Positions 50,401 to 63,600 of a stretch of DNA of 64,000 bases are shown here, in pieces. Source of the stretch: Rostratula benghalensis (Eukaryota > Chordata > Aves > Charadriiformes > Rostratulidae); the NCBI GenBank assembly GCA_013399305.1, contig VXAI01000025.1:5535593-5599592 (forward strand), written 5' to 3'. The position numbers and the translations under genes were made by a program. The stretch's first letter is position 1; every line of letters starts with the position of its first letter. Under the pieces are notes generated by a model, which saw nothing but the letters and a program-made list of their open reading frames with translations, did not search any database and was not told the DNA's origin.

Positions 50401-53400
50401 GAGTAAAAAATACACACAATTACTCTTTAGCCAGAGGGATTGCACTGTATTCATTGTCAAGGGAAATTTGGCCTAAAAAGTGCAAGGTACCCTCTTCACA
50501 TACCCACAAACTCCTCAGGCCTATAACTGAAGTAATAGAGGAGGCTTTAAATTCTTCCAAACGACTTTCTCATCAAATTCAGCTCTCCATAGGCTTAGTC
50601 TGAAACGATTAAGAGTTTATCAGCATGCAGAAGCAGCATTCACTGCACAAATACTGTGACAGATCCAGGTCCAAGAGCTGTGCTCAGCGTATAGCGTATG
50701 CCATTAGAACGATGCAAACCAGCAACTGTCCAAAGAGCAAGGACAAGAGGAGGTGTGCGTAAGCAAACATTGCAGACGTGGGTAAGGGGGGAGAGATCAA
50801 TACCTGTGCAAAATTGCTGATTCCTACTGTCCCAATGCCATTTTCAACTGTTATCCATTCGTGCTTGTCTGTGAATTTGCGGGCTAAAATGAAACAAACT
50901 TGATATTTCAGGAATAAGTGACATGTTGCTCGCTTAAATACAGTGGCACATTTGCAGGCTTAAACTGTGGGGTCTTTTATCTGAAGTTACTTTTGTTCTT
51001 TTTTTCTTGGAAAACATTTAAACACCACAGGCAATTTGCAGAAGCATTTTATTCTGCTCATGACGTGCTCAGTGACACTGTGGAAGCTCACCAGGTGTTC
51101 TGCTGAGAGCATTATTAGTTCCTGTGCTGTCAGAGACTGATGAAGTACAGAACAATAGTATTGCAAATCAAAGTATAAAGCACAGAGGTGTACTTTACTC
51201 ATAGTTAGGCACTTCTGTGATAGCTTAGGGGCTTTGCAAGCATATGTTTGTGACAAACACTGTATTATTGCTGGGAAGGCCAGTGGTAAAGACCAGTTAG
51301 AAACAGTTTCAGCATCACAGCATCCCATTCACAGTACTTGGAGCCATCAATTGAAGTTAGAAAGTCGCAACCAAGTTCAAGTGGCCGATCCCCTTCCCTC
51401 CCCCTGGTATTTCCTACAGAGTCTATTTCTCTGTGTTTAGTGTTGTCACAGAACTACGTAGAATTAAGGCAAATTAATATAGCCAACTGTTACTTAAAAT
51501 AATTTGCCCTCTGTTAATAGTGTTACTGTGATAAGAACAAAGTAGTTATTCTGTGCAGTTTTAAATAAGCCTTTTTAAGACTCTCTTGTCTTTTCACAGC
51601 AATTTTACAATGCTACATATATCTTAGATTTATAAGATTCAGGGCAGGTTGTACTAGACTTTATTAGAAAATTCTTCTTATTATTAAGTCACATGGAGAA
51701 ATTTCAAAATAAGTAATTGAAACTGGCAACATTTTCCTTGCTAACATTTTACATGGAACTTTTCTTACTCAGAGCATTTCCAGCCTGCATCAGGTTATTT
51801 CCTCACTTGTGGTTTCCCCATAGATACTGTCTTCCCCCACCCTTCTTTATTTTCTAAACTTGTACATGAAGGAAAACATAAGTTCTTCTTGTAGACCTGC
51901 TAAAATCTTTCACTGTAAGTCAGCCAAATTTTATGCTGTTTCAATTGTAGTGATCCTCTTAGTTATGTCTGAACACACATAAGCAAGTCCCAGATAAAAT
52001 GGTTTGGTTTTGAAGATGGCCTAAGTTTTATAGGCCTCAGTAGAGCAACACGCATTTTTGCAAGTATATTACATATATATTTTGAGTAAAATGCAAGTAT
52101 CCCAGAGAATTTCACCTCGCATTATTTATACCTACATAAATCTCTTGAGACACATTCTAATGAAGGAGAAATCAGATATCTTAAATCACTTTAGATCAAG
52201 ATGTTAAACCCATGGGTAACTGGAATTTTTTGATTCTTTCCAATGAATTACTCATTGGAAATGATTAATGAGCCATAAGAATGGAGAATGACGTGGAATT
52301 TCAATCCCAAACTGAACATTTGTGACATTAGGTACATCACAAAGAAGCCAGCGACTATCTTTCTAAGTAGGATAGTAACATTGTATGAAATGTCTGTAAA
52401 GCAAGGTTAAAAAAAAAGAGAAAAACAGGAGAATTCCATGATCAGTTTGAAATATTCTCAACAGTTCGAACAGCAAATAAGCTTTTGTAAAGGCAAGAAA
52501 AAGAAAAAAGGTGAAAATGAAAAATTCTAACCATGGAACAAAACCCAGTGCAAATAAAGGCCAAATTAAGAAGAGTTAATAAGTAATCTCATCATTTGAA
52601 CTTTGAGCTTATGTCATCTGTCCATTAAATAAATCAAGTTAAGTGAATATGAAATGTCAAAGCATACGAAATTTCTTCTGTGAGCATTCTTTTTCAAGAG
52701 AGCAGCTAAATTTACTCCAGTTTTATTCATTTCAACATGACTTTGTTTTCAGCTTAACTACCACATGCTGAATTCCAACTTTGATTTAGTTTAGCCTGCC
52801 TCTATTAAATATTTCATAAATATATACCTGAAGAATGAAGGAAAACTCACACCTCCACAAAGAGGCATACAAATTTTTTCCTCTCTGCCTAAAACAAAAG
52901 CATAATTTATGTTATTCCTTCAAGTTATTTCTATAGAAACACAATGGGTTTATTAGACAATTAGAATAGTGAAAAAAACTTAGATCTTGACTCACCTATT
53001 TGCACATAACAACTAATAAATGTTATTTCTTTCACTGGCAGCAGAAGGCACTTAAATAGGTTAAAAGATTATCTGGAAGGAAGTTTATGATATCTTAGTG
53101 GCTGTCACTACTTTTATAGCATATTCTCCACCTCTCCTATCTTTTCAACATTCCCGTCCTCTACCACAGATTCTGTTTATCAGACTTCTGAGACTACATT
53201 TCGTTCAGAGAGAGCGCCAACAGCAGCAGGTACTTTCAGAACTAACTCATTTAAACGCAAAACTGTGCCAAGTGCCGATGTGCGAGTCCACCTCCTGCCT
53301 TACCGCCCCTGTCGCTACCCAGTTAGCGCTACTCCCTTAGCCCTGGAGATGTAGCCGGGCTTTCCTGGTGGCCATCACCAGCCTGGCTGCTGCCCACCTT

Positions 53401-54082
53401 CCTCTGAGCTGCCCACAGGAGCTCTCCCGCTGCTTTCCTCAACTTTGTGCTCTCCGCTCTCGGCCCACCCAGCGCAGCCGGCAGCTGCGCCTAGAAGGGG
53501 ACAGGGTCACTTTCCTAAAAAACTGCAGCATCCGGAGGAGATCAAAAGTTTTCTGCCAATTAATGGCGAGGAGGAGCTGGGAAGAGGGCCCAGCACCAGG
53601 ACAAGAGGCAGGTGAAACCCATGCTGCCAGCAGCGGGCAGGAACCCACTGCCCCCCAGCAGCCCTCAGCCCTTCAGCCATCTTGCGAGGCCTTCCCCAGT
53701 CCCCTCACGGCCACCCCGGGACCCGCCTGGGACCGGCGCAGGCTCCCGCTCCGCCCGGCCGCGGGGGAGCAAGGACACACGCCAACCCCCTCCTCGCCCC
53801 CAGCGCTCCCGCAGGCTCGGTCCGCACATCTCACCGAGCTCCCCCAGCTGCTGCTACGGACGGGGTCACCGGCCCACCCTCCCCGCCGGTAGCCCCGACT
53901 GAGGGGGGAGCCACGGCTCCCGGCCGAGCTGGTCCTCCCTCCCACCGCCACTCACCGGACAGCACCAGCGAGCTGGTGGCCAACCTCCGGGCCACCGGCA
54001 CCCGCAACGACAGAGGCGGCGAAAGGCGCGGGCAGCGCGGCGCCAGCACCGGCCCGACCCGCCACAGCGCTCGCCACGCCAT
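47459..54082 (-). CDS. GCSH: GCSH, glycine cleavage system H protein, mitochondrial
   Basis: The H protein carries lipoate that shuttles the aminomethyl group between the P, T and L proteins of mitochondrial glycine cleavage, and it also serves in lipoate transfer. Exons in transcript order: 54082-53956, 50883-50804, 49606-49543, 48255-48124, 47556-47459. All introns are GT-AG and the frame closes at 166 aa (human 173). Residues 1-42 form an Arg-rich, acid-free presequence ([19 protein letters not shown]). The mature domain starts [20 protein letters not shown]. The lipoyl attachment lysine is K100 in [19 protein letters not shown], equivalent to human K107. The C-terminus is ERYIKSIED. Every catalytic feature is intact, and the shorter presequence explains the length difference. 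Confidence 0.97.
51000..53600. other. GCSH intron 1, AT-rich part
   Basis: This 3.1 kb intron runs from 50884 to 53955. No exon or mobile element is recognised. From about 53,300 it turns GC-rich as it enters the GCSH CpG island. Confidence 0.5.
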
Positions 54083-54340
54083 CTTTGCCGGGGGCGGGCA
54101 GGCGGGGGGCGGCGCCGCGCGGAGCTCCCGCCCGGCGGGGGCGGCCGTTACCGCCGTTAGGGCGCGCGGGAGGGGGCGGTCACCGTCCCCTCCCCTCAGC
54201 GGCGGCGCGGCGCCTGAAGGGGGTTTCGCCGCCTCGAAAGAGGTAGAGAACAACCCCGGAGTGAAGCGGCTTCGTGTTCTCCCCTGCTCCCGGCGAGCCA
54301 CCGGGCCGGGGGCGGGAGCAGGGGCAGGGGCAGGCCGGTG
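53600..54340 (-). promoter_or_regulatory. GCSH: GCSH CpG-island promoter
   Basis: CpG-dense, TATA-less sequence covers exon 1 and both flanks. The start codon lies in CAAAGATGGCG on the minus strand, a YY1-type core, as at ATMIN. Large open frames here on both strands (for example 53682-54446 +) are composition artefacts overlapping exon 1. Confidence 0.6.
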
Positions 54341-54409
54341 GGAGGGAGGCGGTCTGAAGGGGTCGCCATTTTTCCATGGCGCTGGCTTGGGGGGAAAGCG
54401 AGTGGGTTT

Positions 54410-54679
54410 TAGCCAAACGGTGCAACAAACGCTCGTTTTTTATTAAATACAGCTGCTAAGCTTACATGGAGTACGCGTGGGACACTTTTTGCCTTAGGTT
54501 TAGCGTTATTTCTTAGCTAATGCTCGAAAATTGCGTGTTTGTTGGTTGAACACCACAGCATTTCAGTCAGAAGCCAGGATAACCTAAGTTGAGCCACTGC
54601 AACTGATAGTTAAAAAGTAGAGCTTTCACCCACAAACAAAGTAACTTTTCATTGTGGTTATCATCTAGCTATTGACAGG
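54410..54679 (-). other. PKD1L2: PKD1L2 3' UTR and GCSH-PKD1L2 spacer
   Basis: On the minus strand AATAAA at 54444-54439 follows the PKD1L2 stop by about 235 bases. PKD1L2 transcription would then end only about 300 bp before the likely GCSH start. Both genes run in the same direction. Confidence 0.55.
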
Positions 54680-57600
54680 TTATTCCAGCTGGTCATTAGT
54701 GACTGGCTTCTCTTCCTTCTTGCACTTAATCCCGAAGAAACTGAAAAGTTTCATTAGCATTAGATCAACAATCTCCTCTTCTTCGGAAGCCTAAAATAAT
54801 GAGGAAAAAGTTACTCAGATGCACAGACCAGAAGCAGACACAGTTCCTGCTGAAGCCAGAGAAATTCACCAGAGAAAATCTCTACTTGAGGTGAAATAAG
54901 CCAACATTAACTCAACAGAGCAACAACGCTTTCAACAACCCAGCATAAGTAACCACCCAGCAGAACACCATGCACTCTGTTTATCAAGGCAAAAGTCCCG
55001 CTTGGGCAGGGGTGAGCATGAACACTACAGAAGTTTTGACTCTGCCAAAGCCCATGAAAATTTTTACTACAGGAGCCTGGTGTTCACTTGCCAGCTGTTG
55101 TAACAGCTGGTGGTACACAGAGTGAGCTGCCCACCAGTTCTAGATGAAGTGAATGAGAAAGGCAAAATATATCTTGTTTTATACTGAGCACATTCTTTGT
55201 TTTCATGTCCCTTGACTTTGTTAAAAATAGGAATTTTGGACAGTGTTGGAGTACTAAACTGGAATTTACACTGTGCTATCAATAGCTTGAATGGGTCAAG
55301 CACTCAGGCATTTTTGAAAGGAGTGTAAAGTTGTGGACTTTAGTACCAGTTTAGATGCTGATTTCAGTGGCACTGGGGCACAAGTCTCAGGCTTTGGCTG
55401 GATTAGTACGTGAACAGAAGGCTAAAATCAGATCTGAACAGGGACTCGTCTGAACAGGAATGGACAGTGTAAATCTGGAAAGTCTGAAGTGTGCTTTATG
55501 AGTAAATCTTGACTGCTTAGGAGTTGGACTGACTATATGGATTTCATCCAATGGTAGAATACCTAAATCATGAGTAAGCATGGCACAATAAATGTTAAAA
55601 AACGGCAGGAGAGTTTGGATGAACACACCTGGTAGTGCTTCTGCTCCTCACCAAAAGCAACCAGAATCACCGAAATGAACAGATTCAGTACCACAAATGT
55701 CATGAAAATTATGCAGGACCCAATTAAGAAGGAGCCTAAAATGGGATTGTAGTCCAGGACCTGTAGTATTAATAAGGTAAGACATAATATTTCGATTGTA
55801 AAAAAGGAAAAAGAACAAAACCCCAAAACCCCATTACATACAAGCAGTTAAAACACAATAAGGAGTTAGTCTCTGAAAATCCTTGTGGCTAATTATGCTA
55901 TCTATATTATACATCCCTATATAGATATCCTTTTACTGTCCATGCTGATATGATACCATACAAAGATGATGGTATATTTTATATATATGATATATGAATA
56001 TGGGAAATCATTGGGGGGTTTTAAGCTTTTGCATTTATAAGGGTATGAAAGTTTCATGTGAAAGTTGACACCTCATTTGGTGTCTTTTTCTTGATGAGAA
56101 ATTGTGGCTGCTTTAGGAAACTGTGGAACTTGCAAAATTAGATTAATGTTTAGCACTAATTGAAAGTCTATTTGCTGGGCCAAAGCCTATTCGATAGCTG
56201 AGATGATAATTATGCAGTGACAAACTTTTCAAAGTTAGGGGTGGTACCTCCTCATAGTTGAAGATTCCCAGCTGAAGACTGACCATGGTCTCTGCCGAAT
56301 CAAAGAGAGTTTTGTAAGAGCAGAGTTTCCAGCCAAATATCAAGTTTGTCTGCAGAAGAAAGAAGATGCATCTTGTGTCACAATTTGAGTTCTTGATGCA
56401 AAGTCAGCTAATGACTGCTGTGTTCAGAGAAAGCCCTCCTAGCTTGTCAGCACAGCCATGAAGTGTTTTGGTTTTTTGTGTTTTTTTTTTTTTTTGTATT
56501 CTGGGTGTTTTTTTTGTTTTACAAGGAAAACACCAGGGAACAGGTGGAAACACCAGACAAGGTCACTGAAAAAGACTAACCTAGAGCCAAGATCTGGATT
56601 CACACTTTATGAATGTGTTTAGCTGTAAAATTTTTTGCATGGATATGAGAACGTCTTATAGCTGCACAGCTTGGCACTAGATAAGTAAACATCTGCAAAT
56701 ACATGACAAAATCGTGAAAGTAATTTAGTCTGCCTCCAAGGAGCAGATTTATCCTTGCATAATTGTCCAAATTAATCGTGGTCACAAACAGTGTCCCTTT
56801 GGTGCACAGATGCTTCCAAACAGGCAACTCCCTTGTTTGCACTTTGTAACTCAGGTACTATTTTCTTCATTTCTATCTTGCAGGCCCCCTGTGTCTGATT
56901 TAAATGGGAGCTGCTGCAGTTTCACCTTTTGCTCCATCCCTCTGCCTCTCTCTTTCACAGCTCCATTACTGACATGAGGTGACAACAGGCTGGGTCATGG
57001 AATCCAAAGGATCTGATCACTTATTTTACCTACTCAGTTTGTGGCCACATCAGTGCCTAAAGCTGCTCAGTTGCTTGTGCCAGTGCTGGAAGGAGAGATG
57101 AGAAACATGAAATCGGGCAGTGGGAGACTGCAGCAGGTCCCATTTGTCACAGGACTGGCCCTTGCAGGACAGTTTGCATTTGGCTCACATGGTTTCTACT
57201 TCTTCAGTGATTTTGTAATTGAGATGTGCTGAATTTCCCACATCACACTGCCAGGAGATTTACACTAAATATTTCAGCTAGAACAGCAAGGATACATAAA
57301 GAGAGGCAGTCCAATAATTCTGTAATGTCATTAGAATGAAATTATAATTTTATTTGTATAAATATTCTTATAATAGGCAGAAAAATAATTATTTCCAAGT
57401 TAAAAAGAAGCTAAAGAAAATGGCACTTGCTACACTCTCCCCAACTTAAGCTTTATCCAGAAAATTATTTTTCCTGTACTTTGTTCTTTGTCACACCTAT
57501 TACACACAGGGAATCCATCTTTTCATCGCAGTGTGTGATTTTTGTACCACATTTCAATTTGCAAAGAACAGACAAGGGGATATTTTAACTTCTCTTTCAC

Positions 57601-60600
57601 TTATAGTGGAAAACTGGGCTCCAAGCTTCTAACCTAAGATTTAGATAGGCAGCTTCATTCAGTTTTATATTTCAAAACTATGTTGCTTTCAGCGTTCAGA
57701 GATAATTCGTTTAACCTGAACCTGACAGTACGTGGATGCAAACTGCAGACAACAGGAGCCACAGTGGTACTCACAGCGATGGAATAGGCGAGGAACATGA
57801 TTGCAATGACAGTGATGAATCCAGAGATATCACCCCATGCCCTCCGTAGAGTTGATGTGATCATGTTTAGTTTAGGGTTGAGCCTCAGGAGATGCCACAG
57901 TTTCACTGTGGAGAGAAGCACTAAGAATGCAATCAGGTAGCCAAGAACTGCATCAGCTCTTGCTGTTTCATTAAAGCTTACCCAACTGTTAGGAAAAAAA
58001 AAAAGAAAAGAAAAGTAGAAATAGACCATGTACACAGAAGCCTTTGAACTTACAATTTTGTTTATAACAGAGTTGACCGCAAAAAGCTTTTGTAAATTGT
58101 GTATGCTAATATAGAACACGACATATACCTATATGATATTTGCATGCTACCCTAGCAAGAATACAGCTGTCAGGGTAAAGGAAGTGTTTGTTCTTCCTCT
58201 CTTTCAGCACTTGTGAGGCTGCATCTGGAATACTGAGCCCGGTTTTGGGCTTCTCAGTGCCAGGAGAACACTGAGTCCAGTGGAGGGCCACTGAGATGGT
58301 AGGGAGTTGGGGTACGGGACATACAGAGAAGGATGGAGCTGAGTTTGTTCAGCCTGGAGAAAAGAAAGCTAAGGAGGCCTCTGATTGCTGTCTCCAACCT
58401 CCTAGTTGGTATTTAGAGAGGATGTAGTAAGACAGTTCCTGAAGGTGTACAGTGAAAGGACAAGAAACAACAGCCAGAGGTTGCAGCAAGAGGAATTCCA
58501 GTTGGACACTAAAAAACCTCTTCTATTCTCCTCCCACAAGTGAGAGTGGTTCAGCCTCCAGGGAGGCTATGGAACCTCTTTCCTTGGAGATACTCAAAAT
58601 TCAACCAAACAAGGCCCAAGGCAACCTGATCTAACACCACAGCAAGAGGTTGGAACAGAGATGTCCAGAGGTCCTTTCCTTCCTAAATTATCCCATGATT
58701 CTATCACCTCCTCCTGCGTGACTGTTTTTTTAACAGATGTTCTCATTTTCCATTCTGTATTAAACAAGCCATGATTGTCCTCTAACCAGTGGCTTTTTAC
58801 ACAAAAGAATTAGGCAGATTATGTACTATCTGGATGGATGTCCTGTAGCAGAAAGGCTTGTTGATTCAGGAGAAGGTGATGCAGATAGGGAACTAAGTAA
58901 CTAGGCTGGGGAACTTGGTGCTCAAGTCTGCTGGATTTTAGTAGAGCAGTATCAGAAGAAAATCCTATTGCTGACACATCTAAGCTCTGAAATACATACA
59001 TGCTTCATGAATATAGCCATATAGGGTAGCATTATTTAGCACAGATGTGCTGCTGTCTGGGAAGAAGAAAAGTAGATTTGCTTCTGCATAAGTAGCACCA
59101 ACAAAGGATTCCCTAACTAGCATTAGTACTCACTCCTCTTTGTGGTCCTGGTAATAGCTGATGTCTCGGGTTCCGAGGATTGTTCGCTTCACAAACACTG
59201 ACAGTGCACTCCAGCTAATCAATATAATGGCCAGCTCCAGGAGATTCCACTTGCTGTGGAAGTATCTCCATCTCAGAGTCCTCATCAGTTTTCCCTGTGA
59301 AAAGAGGAATTTTACTGTTTCAGTCTCATGACTATATCATGCAATACACCTCTGAAGATTAGTGCTGTCCTCTCTGTAGTAAAGTGGACGACTGCACGTC
59401 AGTAAAACTACATCTTGCACTAATTTCTCATTACATTTCTCAAAAGCAACATTCCAGCCAAATAAAATGTTGCCTTCCCATTATTTAACACAGATACAGT
59501 ATCTGATTCAATCTTCTATTGGTGCAAGTCAGCAGCAGCATTACTGAAATAAAGTACAGTCAAAGAAACATAGAATTGTCTGAGTTGGAAGAGACCTTTA
59601 AGGTCATTGATCCAACCATTAACTTAACACTGCTAAAACCACCACTAAACCATGTCCCTCACCACCATGTCTACTCATCCTTTAAATACCTCCAGGGATG
59701 GCAACTCAACCACTTCCCTGGGCAGCCTCAGGTTTTTGTAAGTGAAAACCAGACACAAGGCGGTGCTGTCAGCTGAATTTTCTGTTGGGTCTTACCTGTA
59801 CTATCATGTAGTACACGATAAAGAGGAAATAAATTACTTCTGCTGCAACCACAAAGATGTGGAGACTGCTGGTGTATGTGTAAAGCCGGACACTTTGCAG
59901 CTCTGCACTTGTGAAGAAGGCCCCTAAAAAACAATGTGCACCTCAGTGCTGTCATAATTCCATCATCCTCTTTTTTATTCACACAATTTTGTTCACCAGT
60001 AAGACTTCTGTACTCGCGTTCCCATCAGTGTGGGACTGAATACAACTCTCAAACCAATATTTAGACTTGATTATGTGCGTAGCCTTCTAACTGATCTTTG
60101 AAAATTTCCTCAGATAGGAATTTCAGGCACTCTTAGAGTGCTCTTGCTGTCTTGTATGATAGTATGATATTAATCCCAGTAGGACTGAGTTTGGATTGGA
60201 CTAGAAATGCAGAAATGTAACAGGAGGACCTGGAGATGAAATCTGAATCTCATTCTAAAAAGAAAATGTGCTCAGTTTTGTGGTCTGTTTTGGGCATTTT
60301 CCAATGCCAGAACAGACCTGAGGGAGGGTGCTCCTCAGATTAAATGTTTTTCTGTGGCCTTCAAGCCCCAGTTTCACTATTTTCTTTGCTGTATCGAGAT
60401 TATGTATTGACGGATTACACAGCTATATATTAATCACAGAATCATAGAATGGTTTGGGTTGGAAGGGACCTTAAAGACCATTCAGTTCCAAGCCCCCTGC
60501 CATGGGCAGGGACACCTCCCACCAGACCAGGTTGCTCAAAGCCCCATCCAGCCTGGCCTTTAACATCTCCAGGAATGGGGCAGGCACAGCTTCTCTGGGC

Positions 60601-63600
60601 AAACTGGGCCAGTGCCTCACCAACCTCACATTAAAGAATTTCTTTCTACTGTCTAATCTAAATCTCCCCTCTTTCAGTTTACCCCTTGTCCTGTCACTAC
60701 ACTCCCTGACAAAGAGTCCCTCCCCATCTCTCCTGTAGCCCCCTTCAGGTATTGAAAGGCCATTATAAGGTCTCCCCGGAGCCTTCTCTTCTCCAGGCTG
60801 AACAACCCCAACTCTCTCAGCCTTTCCTCATAGGAGAAATGCTCCAGCCCTCTGATCATCTTCATGGCTTTATTACAAGTCTTCTGAAATAAAAAAGACA
60901 GACTATTACTTGTGATTTTTGTCTTAATACTGTATTGATTAGCTGAAATGAATAGGAAATGTGATTTTTCTTGTTCCTGTTGTATAAATTCTGGAGATTA
61001 AGTTTCGGTACCATATTTTCTTTGTCAGCAGATGACCACAGCATAAGCAAACATGAGATATTCCATTATGTTCTGTATTACTGTGATGCTACATTTTCCT
61101 TAAGTGGTTCATGAATTTTGCATTGATTCCGTTATTATTAGATTTATTAAAACACTTCTATTTACTGAACTAGGTAAACATTGGCAGCATGTAAATCTGT
61201 GCTCTGTAGGTGCATTGCTTTGCTGTTCTCAGAAATGTGTAACTTAAAAAGGGTTCTTACCTAAGGCATTGGTTTCAAACATCAGGCTTATAATGCAGAA
61301 CAGGTTCACATTGGCATTGTAGACTGTAAATTCGACAAACACTGCTCTTGTGAAGGTGTCTAGCCAGATGTTGTTGAAAAGGTACTGGAGAATTCTGCCA
61401 AAAAAACGTTTAGGCAGTGATCTAACTCATACAGGAAAGAGACAGTATCATATTGGGGAAAGGAGTGTTTGGATATTATCATAGAGAAAGAGTAAACCAG
61501 AGGTAAGATATTCAAAAGGATATCTGATCTGGGTATAGGGGATATTTGTACTTAATCTAGGTGTTAAGCTTCTTTTTGGCTCCTGTGGAGAAGCAAGTTC
61601 CAGATATTGGCCAGTGCTAGACCTGAGATGCCTCCAGGATGTGATCATTTACCTCTTATAGGTTAGGAGAAAAATCTAATTTTGGATCATGGTTGATACC
61701 TAGCATGGAGCAAGATGACAGGGAGATAAACTACAATGGTGACCCCACAGTAATATCTACAATATTCAACACAACGAAAAGTAGGAAAACTTGTGAAGCA
61801 ATCTGACATTAATCTTAAATAGGGTAGAGGAAAGATCATCACTGATACTACAGCAGATACACTGGTAATTTACAAGAATGCAACTGGTACCTGGAGGCAT
61901 TCTTAGGATCAGTTCCAAGGTGAATCATGTATCCCCCTCCCCTGTAGATGGCCAGTTTGCCCCAGGTGGGCTGCCCTCTCAGTTTAGACTGACTCTGATA
62001 GTGCCATGCTGAGCTCAGGTCAGAGGAGTTATCAAAGACTGAAGCATTCCAGTGTTCCCCGTAATCTGATGTATCTTCTGTTTGTAGGGAATATGGAGCA
62101 TGGCATTCCTGGATCACATGCTGGAGTTTGGGAGAAATAGGGCAAGTGTCTCCTTTCACTCTTACTTGACGAATTCGAGCACTACCCACCAGCTTGGAAT
62201 TGCCATCTGTAATGAATCCTAAGCAGGAGATGGAAAAGAGCAGCACTGGTAATATGACAGAACTACTAATAATATTTCTTCATTTTGTGTATGATTCACT
62301 GATGCATTAATATTTTGCTATAGAGTCTTTTCTAAAAAACAGTGCAAGCAAGATAGTAGTGAAAATTATGCCCTTCTGTTGATTTAAACTGAGTTCTTAG
62401 ATAACATCCATAGATAACAGAGTTCAGTATCACTACCTATCTGTATTTCGTACAGAAAGAAACTGAGGCCTGGAGGAGAAAAGTGACTTGCTTTGAGTCA
62501 CCCAGCAGAGTAGCTGTATGCAGCTACTATTGGTCAGTGCCTCTCGTGTTCAATGAACAGCTCTGCTAATGTATTTTGATATTTACTTTTAAATGTGAGC
62601 TGGAAAATGGGTCATATTTATTACTGGATATGGCTAGATAGGAGCATGGTGATATTGCATAATTAGCCTTCACATTGACTTAAGTCATGGTGCAAACAGA
62701 GCTCCCCTGAGGAAATGCTTTGTGGTGCCACCCATCTGCCATTCTTTTTTTGAATTATGGAAAGAAATTCGTGTAACTGATACCTGAATATCTGGAATGA
62801 GGAATGTAAAATGTGAAAAATGTAACATTGCAGTATAGAACTTTTGCATTATATTAAATATAAGGAAAATATTAGGACACATTAAACTTGGGATCAAGCT
62901 GTAGGTTTTTTGTTATCCACTATTATTATTCATATTATAAGAATCCATACTTATACACTCATAGTCTCTTTTCCCAGTGAAATAGGCATGTGCAGGTTAG
63001 GGGTACGTGTAAAAGATAATGTTTCAGAATCTGGCAAGCTGAAGTGAAACAATGGAACTCTGCACCTTTATATGATCCATAAAGATTTTTGATTAAGGTA
63101 GTGTTTGCCCATGTGAAAAAATCCTTATAACTGTAGACATCATGGAATCCATCTGTAAAGCTGTTCTCAATGTGTTTGTTTAAGTAGTAGGAATTGGGAT
63201 CTCTCTGCCCATAGGCAACCAGTAACAGCATCCATAAAAACCCCAGATAGGCTGGAAAAAAACAAGAAGAGACAGCATACATGAGCTGTTTGAAATAGGT
63301 TGCATGAATGATTACTGCTGTTGTCACTGATTAATGATGCTTTGGTAGATTCTAACTGGCTATTGCTAATGGATTTGCACAAGTTACTTCAAGGGGCTGC
63401 AGTTTAAGCATACCACGTTTGGAATATGAGTAACAGTTGAGAGAAAATAAATGGGAAGCCTGGCTCAACACCAATAGTCATGACAGCTCAAAATGAAATG
63501 CCTAGTCTAACTTAATTCCATGATGAAGTTGAAGTTTTAAAGTTGAAGGTGAAGAAATGAAACTGGGGTATAAATCATTATGTATAGATACTATCTGCTT

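Noticed and set aside
53682..54446. 254-codon + strand open frame over GCSH exon 1
   Set aside because: It is antisense to GCSH exon 1 in a CpG island, with low-complexity Pro/Arg/Gly composition.
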